Source: Clostridium_AW sp040797845
Lineage (GTDB): Bacteria > Bacillota > Clostridia > Clostridiales > Clostridiaceae
NCBI GenBank assembly: GCA_040797845.1
Contig: JBFNFA010000004.1
Location: forward strand, 186,001-250,000
DNA: 64,000 nt
Direction of reading: 5' to 3'
Of this stretch, positions 25,523 through 34,315 are shown in pieces. Both the position numbers and the translations under genes were made by a program. The notes beneath the pieces are model-generated. The model was given only the letters and a program-made list of their open reading frames with translations, ran no database searches and was not told the DNA's origin. Numbering within the stretch: the first letter of the stretch is position 1; the number at the start of each line of letters is the position of its first letter.

Positions 25523-26883
25523 ATGTCAGAAAAAACCATTGATTTAGGCATAGGTAAAGTAGGAGATTTATTATTTAAATTAGCTTTACCGGCTATTGTA
25601 GCTCAACTTGTAAATGTACTATATAACATAGTTGATAGAATCTTTATTGGAAGAATACCAAATGGAGATATAGCCATGGCGGGGGTAGGAGTAGCTTTTC
25701 CTATTATAATGATAATATCAGCAGTTAGTGCGCTTGTAGGTATGGGTGGAGCTCCTTTGGCTGCCATTAAGATGGGTGAAAGGGATAATGATAGTGCAGA
25801 AAAAATAATGACAAATAGCTTTGTTATGCTATTGATTTTAGGAGTCATTTTAACTATAGCTTTTTTAATATTTAAGACTCCTATACTTTGGGCTTTTGGA
25901 GCAAGTAATGCAACTATTGGATTTGCCAATGATTACTTAACCATATATTTATTAGGTACTGTATTTGTGCAAATAGCATTAGGAATGAATCCATTTATCA
26001 ATACTCAAGGATTTGCTAAAATAGGCATGATTACGGTACTAGTTGGTGCGATTACAAATACAATACTGGATCCTATATTTATATTTGGGTTTAACATGGG
26101 GGTAAAAGGAGCAGCCTTAGCTACTGTTATTGCTCAAACAATATCAGCTCTATGGGTTATTTATTTCTTATTTGGAAAAAAAAGTATACTAAGGATAAGA
26201 AAAAGATATTTACTTCCAAATTTAAGAGTAGTATTGCCCATCATAGCTTTAGGAGTATCACCCTTTATAATGCAAGCCACAGAAAGTTTAGTATTAATTT
26301 CATTAAATAATAAGATGCAAATGTATGGTGGAGATTTAGCAGTAGGAGCTATGACTATAATGAGCAGTATTATGCAGATAGTAATGCTTCCTCTTATGGG
26401 ATTAACACAGGGAGCACAGCCTATTATAAGTTATAATTTTGGCTCTAAACAGTTAGATAGAGTAAAGCAGACTTTTAAACTATTGCTTAAAAGTTCTATT
26501 ATTTACACCACTTCTATATGGGTTTTGCTTATGCTATTTCCAAGAATGTTTGTAGCTATATTTAATAATAAGCTAGAACTTGTAGAAATTACATCATGGA
26601 GTATAAGAATATTTTTCGCAGGTATTTTTTTATTGGTGCACAAGTAGCTTGTCAGCAGACATTTCTTGCTCTTGGTCAGGCTAGAATATCCCTTGTATTA
26701 GCTTTACTTAGAAAGATAATATTATTAATACCATTTATATTCATATTTCCAATGATTTTTGATAATAAACTACAAGCTGTTTTAATGGCAGAGCCGGTAG
26801 CGGATACACTAGCAACCATTACAACTGTTATATGCTTTATTATTTTTTATAAAAAGATTTTAGTGGATAATATTAGCAGATAA
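25523..26883 (+). pseudogene. MATE-family multidrug efflux pump, frameshifted
   Basis: The first frame (25523-26647, 374 aa) is a normal MATE start with KLALPAIVAQLVNVLYNIVD near the N-terminus and ends abruptly at VHK-stop. The rest of the protein continues in another frame from about 26632 (IGAQVACQQTFLALGQARIS to 26883). Adding one T to the run of seven T at 26625-26631 restores a continuous ~453-aa protein of normal family length. This could be a real single-base deletion, a phase-variable homopolymer or a sequencing error. The homologous family exports cationic compounds by Na+ or H+ antiport. Confidence 0.85.
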
Positions 26884-26946
26884 TTCACATAAAGATAAAG
26901 TGAAATTTACAATCATTTGATTATTACAATAATCATATAATAAAAT

Positions 26947-26987
26947 AAAAAGTACTTTGGATAAGATATCCAAAGTACTTTTTATTT
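26947..26987. terminator. Terminator shared by the MATE gene and tRNA-Leu
   Basis: A 17-bp perfect stem (26947-26963 with 26967-26983, core AGTACTTTGGATA), A-tract on the left and T-tract on the right. It works downstream of the MATE gene on the plus strand and of tRNA-Leu on the minus strand. Confidence 0.9.
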
Positions 26988-26990
26988 ATA

Positions 26991-27078
26991 TGGTGCCGAA
27001 GGCGGGACTTGAACCCGCACGGGTTTATAGCCCACCGGATTTTGAGTCCGGCGCGTCTGCCGATTCCACCACTTCGGC
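26991..27078 (-). tRNA. tRNA-Leu (anticodon CAA)
   Basis: On the minus strand the gene starts GCCGAAG and ends CTTCGGC-A-CCA with the CCA encoded. The anticodon arm CCGGA-CTCAAAA-TCCGG places CAA in the loop, reading UUG. The long variable arm (TGGGCTATAAACCC) and the T arm GCGGGTTCAAGTCCCGC fit a class II leucine tRNA. All stems close. Confidence 0.97.
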
Positions 27079-27091
27079 TCGTGATAAAAAG

Positions 27092-27121
27092 ATAATAACA
27101 TAAAATATACATATAAGTCAA
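27092..27121 (-). promoter_or_regulatory. Promoter of tRNA-Leu(CAA)
   Basis: On the minus strand TTGACT, an 18-base spacer and TATTAT lie about 14 bases before the tRNA 5' end. Confidence 0.65.
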
Positions 27122-27298
27122 GTAAATTTTAACAAGGTGGATTGAAATTGGGCGATAAAATTTCTACTTTGATCAATGCCTTCAATAAAAACAAAATGTT
27201 ACTTAATATTTAAAATATTGGAAATATACTGTTAATATATGGATGAATTTAGTATAATATACATATATTATATTCATATGAAATGAGGGGGAATATAA

Positions 27299-28621
27299 AT
27301 GGGTGATTCAAATGTTCAAATTGAATTAAAAAGTAGCACTAGCAATAACGCTTTTAAACTTTTAGTCTATAGTGCTATAGGAGTATTTATGTTTTTCGTA
27401 CCAATAACCATAGGTAAAAACACTACCATACCTATCGACCATATAGTAAATATTATAAGAAAAATACCTTATTATAATCAAATATACGGTGCACTTATTG
27501 TAACCATAGGAGGCGTATATCCTTTTATAAATAAAACTTGGAATAAGAATAGGGTTAGTAAGGTATTTTCTATATTAAAGCTTATAGGAATTGTAGTAGT
27601 TTATATGGCCATATTTGAAATAGGACCTAAGGAATTATTTGAAGTAGACATGATTCCTTTTGTATTTGGAAAAGTTGTTGTTCCAGTATCAACTATAGTA
27701 CCTATAGGATCTGTATTTTTAGCATTTTTGGTGAGTTATGGATTAATGGAATTTGTGGGCGTATTGATGAGACCAGTAATGAAACCAGTATGGAAAACTC
27801 CAGGAAGATCTGCTATTGATGCAGTGGCATCCTTTGTGGGAAGTTATTCACTGGCATTATTGATAACTAACAGAGTTTATAAAGAAGGCAAATATACTAC
27901 AAAGGAAGCTTGTATAATAGCTTCTGGATTTTCAACAGTGTCTGCAACTTTTATGATCATTGTAGCAAAAACTCTTGATATAATGCACCTATGGAATACT
28001 TATTTTTGGCTAACATTTGTAATTACCTTTATAGTTACAGCTATAACTGCCAGATTAGCTCCTTTAAGTAAAAAATCAGAAGAATATTATGAAGGTATGG
28101 AAGGAGATAAGGAGTCAGAAGAAAAAGGGCATGCTTTAAAAAGAGCATGGCGAGAAGGCATAATTGCAGCTGATAAAGCACCTTCACTTATTGAAAATAT
28201 AGTAATAAACTTTAAAGATGGTATCATGCTTGCTATAAGTATAGCCCCAACCCTCATGTCCATAGGATTTTTAGGATTAGTTATTGCAAAATATACTCCA
28301 TTGTTTGATATTGTAGGATACTTGTTCTACCCATTTACATTTTTATTAAGAATACCAGAGCCATTGTTAGCAGCTAAGGCTTGTGCCGTTAGTATTGCAG
28401 AAATGTTATTACCAGCCATCGTAGTTGCCAACACTCCTTTAGTAACAAGATTTATAATTGCTGTAGTCTGTGTATCAGAAATATTATTTTTCTCAGCTTC
28501 AATACCATGTATACTATCAACAGATATACCTTTGAATGTAAAAGATTTAGTTATAATATGGTTTCAGAGAGTAGTGCTATCATTGATCATTACAGCACCA
28601 ATAGCATATTTGATTCTATAA
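27299..28621 (+). CDS. YjiH-family membrane protein with nucleoside-recognition (gate) domains
   Basis: A 440-aa polytopic protein with about nine to ten membrane segments and the conserved block GRSAIDAVASFVGSYS followed by ITNRVYKEGKYTTKEACIIA, plus GFSTVSATFMIIVAKTL, all typical of the YjiH/nucleoside-recognition 'Gate' family. Members are thought to transport small molecules, but no substrate is established. The ATG follows AATGAGGGGGAATATAA. It forms a single-gene unit with its own terminator. Confidence 0.85.
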   Translation: MGDSNVQIELKSSTSNNAFKLLVYSAIGVFMFFVPITIGKNTTIPIDHIVNIIRKIPYYNQIYGALIVTIGGVYPFINKTWNKNRVSKVFSILKLIGIVVVYMAIFEIGPKELFEVDMIPFVFGKVVVPVSTIVPIGSVFLAFLVSYGLMEFVGVLMRPVMKPVWKTPGRSAIDAVASFVGSYSLALLITNRVYKEGKYTTKEACIIASGFSTVSATFMIIVAKTLDIMHLWNTYFWLTFVITFIVTAITARLAPLSKKSEEYYEGMEGDKESEEKGHALKRAWREGIIAADKAPSLIENIVINFKDGIMLAISIAPTLMSIGFLGLVIAKYTPLFDIVGYLFYPFTFLLRIPEPLLAAKACAVSIAEMLLPAIVVANTPLVTRFIIAVVCVSEILFFSASIPCILSTDIPLNVKDLVIIWFQRVVLSLIITAPIAYLIL

Positions 28622-28631
28622 ATTAAGAAAT

Positions 28632-28670
28632 AACAAAACCACTAGGCAATAGATTCCTAGTGGTTTTGTT
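28632..28670 (+). terminator. Terminator after the YjiH-family gene
   Basis: Perfect 15-bp stem AACAAAACCACTAGG / CCTAGTGGTTTTGTT around a 9-base loop, with A and T tracts on both sides. Confidence 0.9.
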
Positions 28671-28791
28671 ATAAAGAAATGATAAATAAAATTTGTAATT
28701 CTTAAATAAGTAAAAAAGATGAATTATAATAAAATAAAGTGTAAAATAATAATTATAATACCATTACATTATTATTTTAGGAGAGATTAAT

Positions 28792-29937
28792 ATGCTTAGA
28801 TTTCTTGATGCTGGTGAATCCCATGGGAAAGCTTTAATTACAATAATAGATGGGCTTCCATCAAATTTTATGGTTGATATAGATTATATAAATAGTGAAT
28901 TAAAGAGAAGACAAACAGGTTATGGTAGGGGAGAAAGAATGAAAATTGAGGAAGATAAAGTTGAAATTCTTTCAGGATTGAGAGGAAGAAAAACCACTGG
29001 AAATCCTATAGCCATGATGATTTATAATAAAGATTATGAAAAATGGAAGAATATAATAGATAGGGAACCGAAAGATGAGGAAAAAATAACTATTCCAAGA
29101 CCAGGACATGGAGATTTAGTAGGCTATTTTAAATATGGTACTGGAGATATAAGAGATTCCATTGAAAGAACCTCAGCAAGGGAGACAGCTATTCGAACAG
29201 CTGCAGGTGCTCTGTGTAAATCTATATTAAAAGAAATTGGAGTAGATATAAGGAGTAAAGTAAATAGTATAGGAAATAGCTATGAAGAAATAGTAGATTT
29301 ATTTGATAATACAATATATGAAAAAATAAATAATAGCTCTGTTAGATGCTATGATGAGGAAATTGAAAAAAGCTTCATGAAAAAAATTGATATATGTAAA
29401 GAAGAGGGGGAGACTATAGGGGGAAGTGTATATTTATCGGTAAAGGGAGTTCCTATAGGTATAGGTAGTTATTCCCAGTGGGATAGAAAGCTAGATGCTA
29501 TATTAAGTTATGGTATAATGTCCTTACAGGGAGTAAAGGCTATAGAATTTGGAAATGGATTAGACTTATCTTTAAGAGGAAGTAATTTTAATGATGAGAT
29601 ATTATATAAAGATGGAAGAATTTCTAGAGATACTAATAACTGTGGAGGAATAGAAGCGGGAGTTTCAAACGGAGAAAAAATAGATATTAAAGTATTTATT
29701 AAGCCTATACCCTCTATAAAAAAAGATATAAGAACAATAGACTTAAAAACTAGAGAAGACAAAACTACAAGATACGAACGTTCAGATGTATGTGCAGTAG
29801 TTCCAGCTTCAATAGTATTGGAAAATATAGTGGCCTTCTATATATTACAAGAATTATTAAGTAAATTTCCTAATGATGAATTTAATAATTTTAAAAAGGC
29901 AGTAAAGGATTATAGGGATTCTGTATATATAAAGTAA
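28792..29937 (+). CDS. aroC: Chorismate synthase
   Basis: Last step of the shikimate pathway, converting EPSP to chorismate with reduced FMN. The 381-aa product has the N-terminal signature RFLDAGESHGKAL, RRQTGYGRGERM and the central RPGHGDLVGYFKYG. No other aro genes are adjacent, so it is a detached gene; it overlaps the operon start of polA closely (about 20 bases apart). ATG follows TTTAGGAGAGAT. Confidence 0.96.
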   Translation: MLRFLDAGESHGKALITIIDGLPSNFMVDIDYINSELKRRQTGYGRGERMKIEEDKVEILSGLRGRKTTGNPIAMMIYNKDYEKWKNIIDREPKDEEKITIPRPGHGDLVGYFKYGTGDIRDSIERTSARETAIRTAAGALCKSILKEIGVDIRSKVNSIGNSYEEIVDLFDNTIYEKINNSSVRCYDEEIEKSFMKKIDICKEEGETIGGSVYLSVKGVPIGIGSYSQWDRKLDAILSYGIMSLQGVKAIEFGNGLDLSLRGSNFNDEILYKDGRISRDTNNCGGIEAGVSNGEKIDIKVFIKPIPSIKKDIRTIDLKTREDKTTRYERSDVCAVVPASIVLENIVAFYILQELLSKFPNDEFNNFKKAVKDYRDSVYIK

Positions 29938-29958
29938 TGTTTGATAGGAGAGATAATG

Positions 29959-32580
29959 ATGAGCACTAAAGAAGTGATGTTGATACTGGACGGTAATAGT
30001 TTAATGAATAGAGCTTTTTATGCACTACCGCTATTAACCAATAATGAAGGAATACATACTAATGCAATTTATGGATTTACCAATATGTTATTAAAAATGA
30101 AAGAGGAATTAACTCCTAATTATGTAGTTTGTACATTTGATAGGAGTGCACCTACTTTTAGACATAATGAATATGAAGATTATAAAGCTGGAAGAAAAAA
30201 AATGCCTCCAGAGTTAAGAGAACAATTTCCAATAGTTAAAGATTTATTAAGTAAGTTAGCTATCGATATTTTTGAAATTGATGGTTTTGAAGCAGATGAC
30301 TTGATAGGTACTTTATCTAAAGTTGCAGAGGATCATGATATAGAAACTTATATTGTTACAGGAGATAAGGATGCATTGCAGTTAGCTTCAGATAAGACAA
30401 AGGTAGTATTAACTAAAAAAGGCATAACTGAAAAGGAAATATATGATGGAAAGAAAATGATTGAAGAGATGGGTGTAACCTCAACCCAGTTTATAGATGT
30501 TAAAGGCCTAATGGGGGATCCATCAGATAATATACCAGGAGTACCAGGTGTAGGAGAAAAAACTGCATTTAAGTTAATAAAAGAATATGGCAGCATAGAA
30601 AATGTTTTAGAGAATATAGATAATATAAGTGGAAAAAAACTAAAAGAAAACTTATTTGACAATAGAGAACAAGCAATCTTTAGTAAAAGGCTTGCCACTA
30701 TTATGAGGGATGTTCCAGTGGATATAGATTTAGAAAGCATAAAGTCTAAAGAGAATTATGATGAAGAAGGAGTAAGAAGATTATTTATAGATCTTCAATT
30801 TAAATCCCTTTTAGATAGAATGCCAAAATCTAATGAAAGTATGGAAAAGGAACAAGAGTTAAAAGTTGACTATATAGTTGTTGACAATGTGGATAGACTA
30901 AAAGATTTGTGTCAATCTATAAATGAAGAAGTTTTTATTACATTCAAAAATGTTAATGAGAATATATTTTCGGAAAATTACATAGAAAATATTTATTTAA
31001 ATAACGAGGATAATAACTATTTAATAAATTTAAAAAACATATTAGAAGAGGATAATGAAGCTTCTATTAAATGTTTAAAGAGGATTTTTGAAAACGAAGA
31101 GATAAAGAAGGTATGCCACGATGTAAAAATACCTTATACTATTTTATATAAAATGGGTATAGACTTAAAGTCTGTAATATTTGATACTAAAATAGCTGCA
31201 TACCTAGTTGATTCCTCAAGAGGGGACTATGAATTAAATACTTTAATTAGAGAATATCTTAAAATAGTAATAAATAATGATGAAGAAGATATGATAACTG
31301 AAACATCATTATTAAAAGATTTATATAATGAATTGAATTTACAAATTAAGAATTTAAATATGGAAAAACTTTATTATGAAGTAGAACTTCCTCTTACAAA
31401 GGTATTAGCATCTATGGAGATTGAAGGATTTAGAGTTGATAAGGAAGCATTAACACATATAGGTGAAAAGTTTTCAATAGAAATAGAAAAGATTCAAAAG
31501 GAAATATATAATTTAGCTGATGAAGAGTTTAATGTAAACTCACCAAAACAATTGGGAAAAATATTATTTGAGAAATTGGATTTACCAGTAATCAAAAAGA
31601 CTAAAACGGGATATTCAACTAATGCAGAAGTATTAGCTGAATTAGAGGATAAACATCCTATAATAGAAAAAGTAATATACTATAGACAGCTGGCTAAGTT
31701 ATATTCCACCTACGTTGAAGGACTAAAAAATGTAATAGATAAAGACGGAAGAATACATTCAAGCTTTAATCAAACTGTAACAACCACAGGAAGGCTTTCT
31801 AGTACTGAACCTAATCTTCAAAATATACCTATAAAATATGAAATGGGAAAAGAGATTAGAAAGGTTTTTGTACCAAATGATGATGAATGTGTCATTTTAT
31901 CTGGTGATTACTCACAAATAGAATTAAGGGTTCTTGCGCATATTGCAGGAGATGAAAGCATGATTGATGCCTTTAAGCATAATACCGATATACATACTAA
32001 GACTGCCTCGGAAGTGTTTAAAGTGCCATTAGACCAGGTTACTTCTGCTATGAGAAGCAATGCTAAGGCTGTAAACTTTGGAATAGTTTATGGTATAGGA
32101 GACTTTAGTTTGGCAAAGGATTTACATATTTCTAGAAAAGAAGCAAAAGAATATATAGATACATATTTTGAAAGATATCCAAATGTTAAGAAGTATATGG
32201 ATGACACCATAGAAAAAGCTGAAAAGGATATGTATGTGACAACAATATTAAATAGAAGAAGGTTTATACCTGAAATATTAAACTCTAAGAAGATGGTAAA
32301 AGCTTTCGGAGAAAGATTAGCTATGAATAGTCCTATACAAGGAAGCGCCGCAGATATAATTAAAATGGCTATGGTTAAGGTTTATAATGAATTAGAAAGC
32401 AGAGAGTTAAAAAGTACTTTAATTTTGCAGGTTCATGACGAACTGATCTTAAATGTATATAAGGATGAGTTAAATGAAGTAAGATCTTTGCTTAAGGAAT
32501 CTATGGAAAATGTAATAGAATTAAATGTTCCTCTAGAAGTAGATATAGATGAGGGAGAAAACTGGTATGAAGCAAAATAA
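29959..32580 (+). CDS. polA: DNA polymerase I
   Basis: Repair and Okazaki-fragment polymerase, 873 aa from this start. The 5' nuclease domain covers about residues 1-290 (FDRSAPTFRHNEYEDYK, FEADDLIGTL, PSDNIPGVPGVGEKTA). The polymerase has motif A SGDYSQIELRVLAHIAGDE, motif B RSNAKAVNFGIVYGIG and motif C LQVHDELI. The middle 3'-5' exonuclease domain lacks its acidic residues: exo I reads VFITFKNVNEN and exo II CHDVKIPYTIL, so proofreading is probably absent, as in Bacillus Pol I. ATG 29959 or 29956 is used, after AGGAGAGA; a TTG at 29941 lies before the ribosome site. Confidence 0.96.
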   Translation: MSTKEVMLILDGNSLMNRAFYALPLLTNNEGIHTNAIYGFTNMLLKMKEELTPNYVVCTFDRSAPTFRHNEYEDYKAGRKKMPPELREQFPIVKDLLSKLAIDIFEIDGFEADDLIGTLSKVAEDHDIETYIVTGDKDALQLASDKTKVVLTKKGITEKEIYDGKKMIEEMGVTSTQFIDVKGLMGDPSDNIPGVPGVGEKTAFKLIKEYGSIENVLENIDNISGKKLKENLFDNREQAIFSKRLATIMRDVPVDIDLESIKSKENYDEEGVRRLFIDLQFKSLLDRMPKSNESMEKEQELKVDYIVVDNVDRLKDLCQSINEEVFITFKNVNENIFSENYIENIYLNNEDNNYLINLKNILEEDNEASIKCLKRIFENEEIKKVCHDVKIPYTILYKMGIDLKSVIFDTKIAAYLVDSSRGDYELNTLIREYLKIVINNDEEDMITETSLLKDLYNELNLQIKNLNMEKLYYEVELPLTKVLASMEIEGFRVDKEALTHIGEKFSIEIEKIQKEIYNLADEEFNVNSPKQLGKILFEKLDLPVIKKTKTGYSTNAEVLAELEDKHPIIEKVIYYRQLAKLYSTYVEGLKNVIDKDGRIHSSFNQTVTTTGRLSSTEPNLQNIPIKYEMGKEIRKVFVPNDDECVILSGDYSQIELRVLAHIAGDESMIDAFKHNTDIHTKTASEVFKVPLDQVTSAMRSNAKAVNFGIVYGIGDFSLAKDLHISRKEAKEYIDTYFERYPNVKKYMDDTIEKAEKDMYVTTILNRRRFIPEILNSKKMVKAFGERLAMNSPIQGSAADIIKMAMVKVYNELESRELKSTLILQVHDELILNVYKDELNEVRSLLKESMENVIELNVPLEVDIDEGENWYEAK

Positions 32581-33211
32581 AATATTTAAAATAGGTTTAA
32601 CCGGTGGAATAGGTAGCGGAAAGAGCACAGTATCTAGAATTCTTAAAAAAAGAGGAATATCTATTATCGACTGTGATATTATTTCAAGAGATGTTTTGAA
32701 AAAATATCCTAATATAATAGAGGATATAGAAGAGAAATATGGCAGTGAGTTTGTAGATGAAAATGGAAATTTGAAAAGAAGAGAATTTGGGTCATTTATA
32801 TTTTCTTCAGAAGAAAAAAGGAGAGAATTTGAGTCTATTATCATTCCTTATATAAATAAAGAAATATATAATATGTTTGATAAATGCCAATGCAATGGAG
32901 AAAAAATTTGTGTGTTAGATGCTCCCACTTTATTCGAACAAAATATGCATTTAGTTATGGACTTAATAGTGGTAGTGTGGGTAGATGAAAAAACTCAATT
33001 TAATAGAGTGAAAAATAGGGATAAATTAGATGATAAGGAAGTAATAAATAGAATAAGCGCTCAAATATCATTAAATAAAAAAAGAGAAATGGCTCACTTT
33101 GTCATAGATAACACTAAAACTATAGAGGAAACAGAGATACAAATAGATACATTAATACAATTCATCAATGATTTGCGGGGAGTGGAAAAAGCAATTGAAG
33201 AAATTAATTAA
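32567..33211 (+). CDS. coaE: Dephospho-CoA kinase
   Basis: Last step of coenzyme A synthesis. The 214-aa protein has the P-loop GLTGGIGSGKST at residues 9-20, the DCD-like IDCDIISRDV, and VLDAPTLFE in the middle. Start 32567 follows GAGGGAG and overlaps the last 14 bases of polA; an in-frame ATG at 32549 lies before the ribosome site. polA-coaE is a common pairing in Firmicutes. Confidence 0.95.
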   Translation: MKQNKIFKIGLTGGIGSGKSTVSRILKKRGISIIDCDIISRDVLKKYPNIIEDIEEKYGSEFVDENGNLKRREFGSFIFSSEEKRREFESIIIPYINKEIYNMFDKCQCNGEKICVLDAPTLFEQNMHLVMDLIVVVWVDEKTQFNRVKNRDKLDDKEVINRISAQISLNKKREMAHFVIDNTKTIEETEIQIDTLIQFINDLRGVEKAIEEIN

Positions 33212-33743
33212 AATTACAATAGTCATCTTAATAGTTGTTGTAGCAATAAAGCAAGTTCCGAACGCAATGAAAAAACTATATCCTTTAAAGTATTCAGATA
33301 TAGTATATAAATATTCAAAAGAGTATGATATAGACCCCTACTTAGTATTTTCGGTAATAAAAGCTGAGAGTAATTTTAATCCTAATGCTGTATCACACAA
33401 AGATGCCTATGGGTTAATGCAAGTAACTTCTACTACAGGAGAATGGATTGCGGAACAAATGAAGATTGAGGATTTTACATTAAATAAGTTATTTGAACCC
33501 GAGTATAATATTCACATGGGGTGTTGGTACATAGATAATCTAAGAAAAGAATTTGGAGATAATATGGATGTAGTTCTTGCTGCATATAATGCAGGAAGAG
33601 GGAATGTTCAAAAGTGGTTAAATGATACAGAGCACTCAAAGGATGGCGAGAATCTTCACTACATACCTTTCAAAGAAACAGACAAATATGTGAAGAAAGT
33701 AAAAGTAAACTATAAAATATACAAATTTTTGTATGACAAATAA
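33195..33743 (+). CDS. Lytic transglycosylase, SLT domain
   Basis: A membrane-anchored peptidoglycan lytic enzyme. The product (182 aa from TTG 33195; 191 aa from an alternative ATG at 33168) has one N-terminal helix (IKITIVILIVVVAI), then the SLT fold with catalytic Glu in VFSVIKAESNFNP, AYGLMQVTSTTGEW and VVLAAYNAGRGNVQKWL. The TTG follows GGGGAGTGG at a long spacing; the ATG has no ribosome site but would be translationally coupled, since both overlap the coaE end. The start is therefore uncertain. Confidence 0.88.
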   Translation: MKKLIKITIVILIVVVAIKQVPNAMKKLYPLKYSDIVYKYSKEYDIDPYLVFSVIKAESNFNPNAVSHKDAYGLMQVTSTTGEWIAEQMKIEDFTLNKLFEPEYNIHMGCWYIDNLRKEFGDNMDVVLAAYNAGRGNVQKWLNDTEHSKDGENLHYIPFKETDKYVKKVKVNYKIYKFLYDK

Positions 33744-33745
33744 TA

Positions 33746-33773
33746 TTGACAATGAATCTATTAAGAGTATAAT
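33746..33773 (+). promoter_or_regulatory. Promoter of tRNA-Leu(GAG)
   Basis: Perfect consensus boxes TTGACA (33746-33751) and TATAAT (33768-33773) separated by 16 bases, with the tRNA 5' end 12 bases after the -10. It starts three bases after the transglycosylase stop codon. Confidence 0.85.
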
Positions 33774-33784
33774 ATTATTGTAAC

Positions 33785-33869
33785 GCGGATGTGGCGGAAT
33801 GGCAGACGCACTATCTTGAGGGGGTAGCGAGGAATCCTCGTACGGGTTCAAGTCCCGTCATCCGCACCA
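33785..33869 (+). tRNA. tRNA-Leu (anticodon GAG)
   Basis: Starts GCGGATG and ends CATCCGC-A-CCA with an encoded CCA. The anticodon arm CTATC-TTGAGGG-GGTAG gives anticodon GAG (reads CUC/CUU). The long variable arm CGAGGAATCCTCG and the T arm ACGGGTTCAAGTCCCGT fit a class II leucine tRNA. Confidence 0.97.
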
Positions 33870-33908
33870 TTTTTTTAGTAAAGAATGAAAAGTGAAGAGT
33901 TATGGATA

Positions 33909-33935
33909 GAATTCTGCAGTTGCAGAATTCTTTTT
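33909..33935 (+). terminator. Terminator after tRNA-Leu(GAG)
   Basis: GAATTCTGC / GCAGAATTC around a 4-base loop, followed by TTTTT, 40 bases after the tRNA. Confidence 0.85.
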
Positions 33936-34013
33936 GTTTAATAAAAAACTCATGTAGATTTTTTTACTTACTTTCCATTATTTACCCTTCACTAGTAAAA
34001 TTCCATAACAATT

Positions 34014-34247
34014 TTATTTATCTACCATCTTACGTTCCTGTTCTGCAACCATTCTTTTAACCATTTCTCCACCCAGCATACCGGCACTAGTTAGATTTCC
34101 AACAAAGTTTGAAGGGTGATCCCCCATATATGGAGTAGAAGTTTTATCTTCAAAATTTGGATTAATACCTAAATCGCTGGCTATTTCCATTTTAAGCTTT
34201 TCCATATTACTTCTTGAATCAGAAGCATAAAGTCTTTTTCTTGCCAT
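34014..34247 (-). CDS. Alpha/beta-type small acid-soluble spore protein, divergent
   Basis: A spore DNA-protecting protein made in the forespore. The start at 34247 (MARKRLYASD) follows AAAGGAGAAGATTTT; an in-frame ATG further upstream would put 13 extra residues ahead of the ribosome site. The 77-aa product has LKMEIASDLGI with the expected germination-protease site, and GMLGGEMVKRMVAEQERKMV at the end. Between these blocks it has an unusual acidic, proline-containing segment (NFEDKTSTPYMGDHPSNF), longer than in standard SASPs. It is evidence that the organism forms endospores. Confidence 0.9.
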   Translation of the reverse strand: MARKRLYASDSRSNMEKLKMEIASDLGINPNFEDKTSTPYMGDHPSNFVGNLTSAGMLGGEMVKRMVAEQERKMVDK

Positions 34248-34315
34248 AAAATCTTCTCCTTTCACTATTTTAATAATAGTTTTCACAAAATGTATTTTTA
34301 TATGTGAAGAAAATT

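Noticed and set aside
27148..27213. 21-codon TTG frame between tRNA-Leu and the YjiH-family gene, with AAGGTGG upstream
   Set aside because: Too short and unremarkable in sequence, with no terminator or conserved feature; probably chance.
30348..30740. 130-codon minus-strand frame inside polA
   Set aside because: Antisense shadow of the 5' nuclease domain, with no expression signals.
33785..33869. tRNA-Leu(GAG) as an attachment site for the adjacent minus-strand block
   Set aside because: No direct repeat of the tRNA 3' end, no integrase and no phage-like genes are visible nearby.
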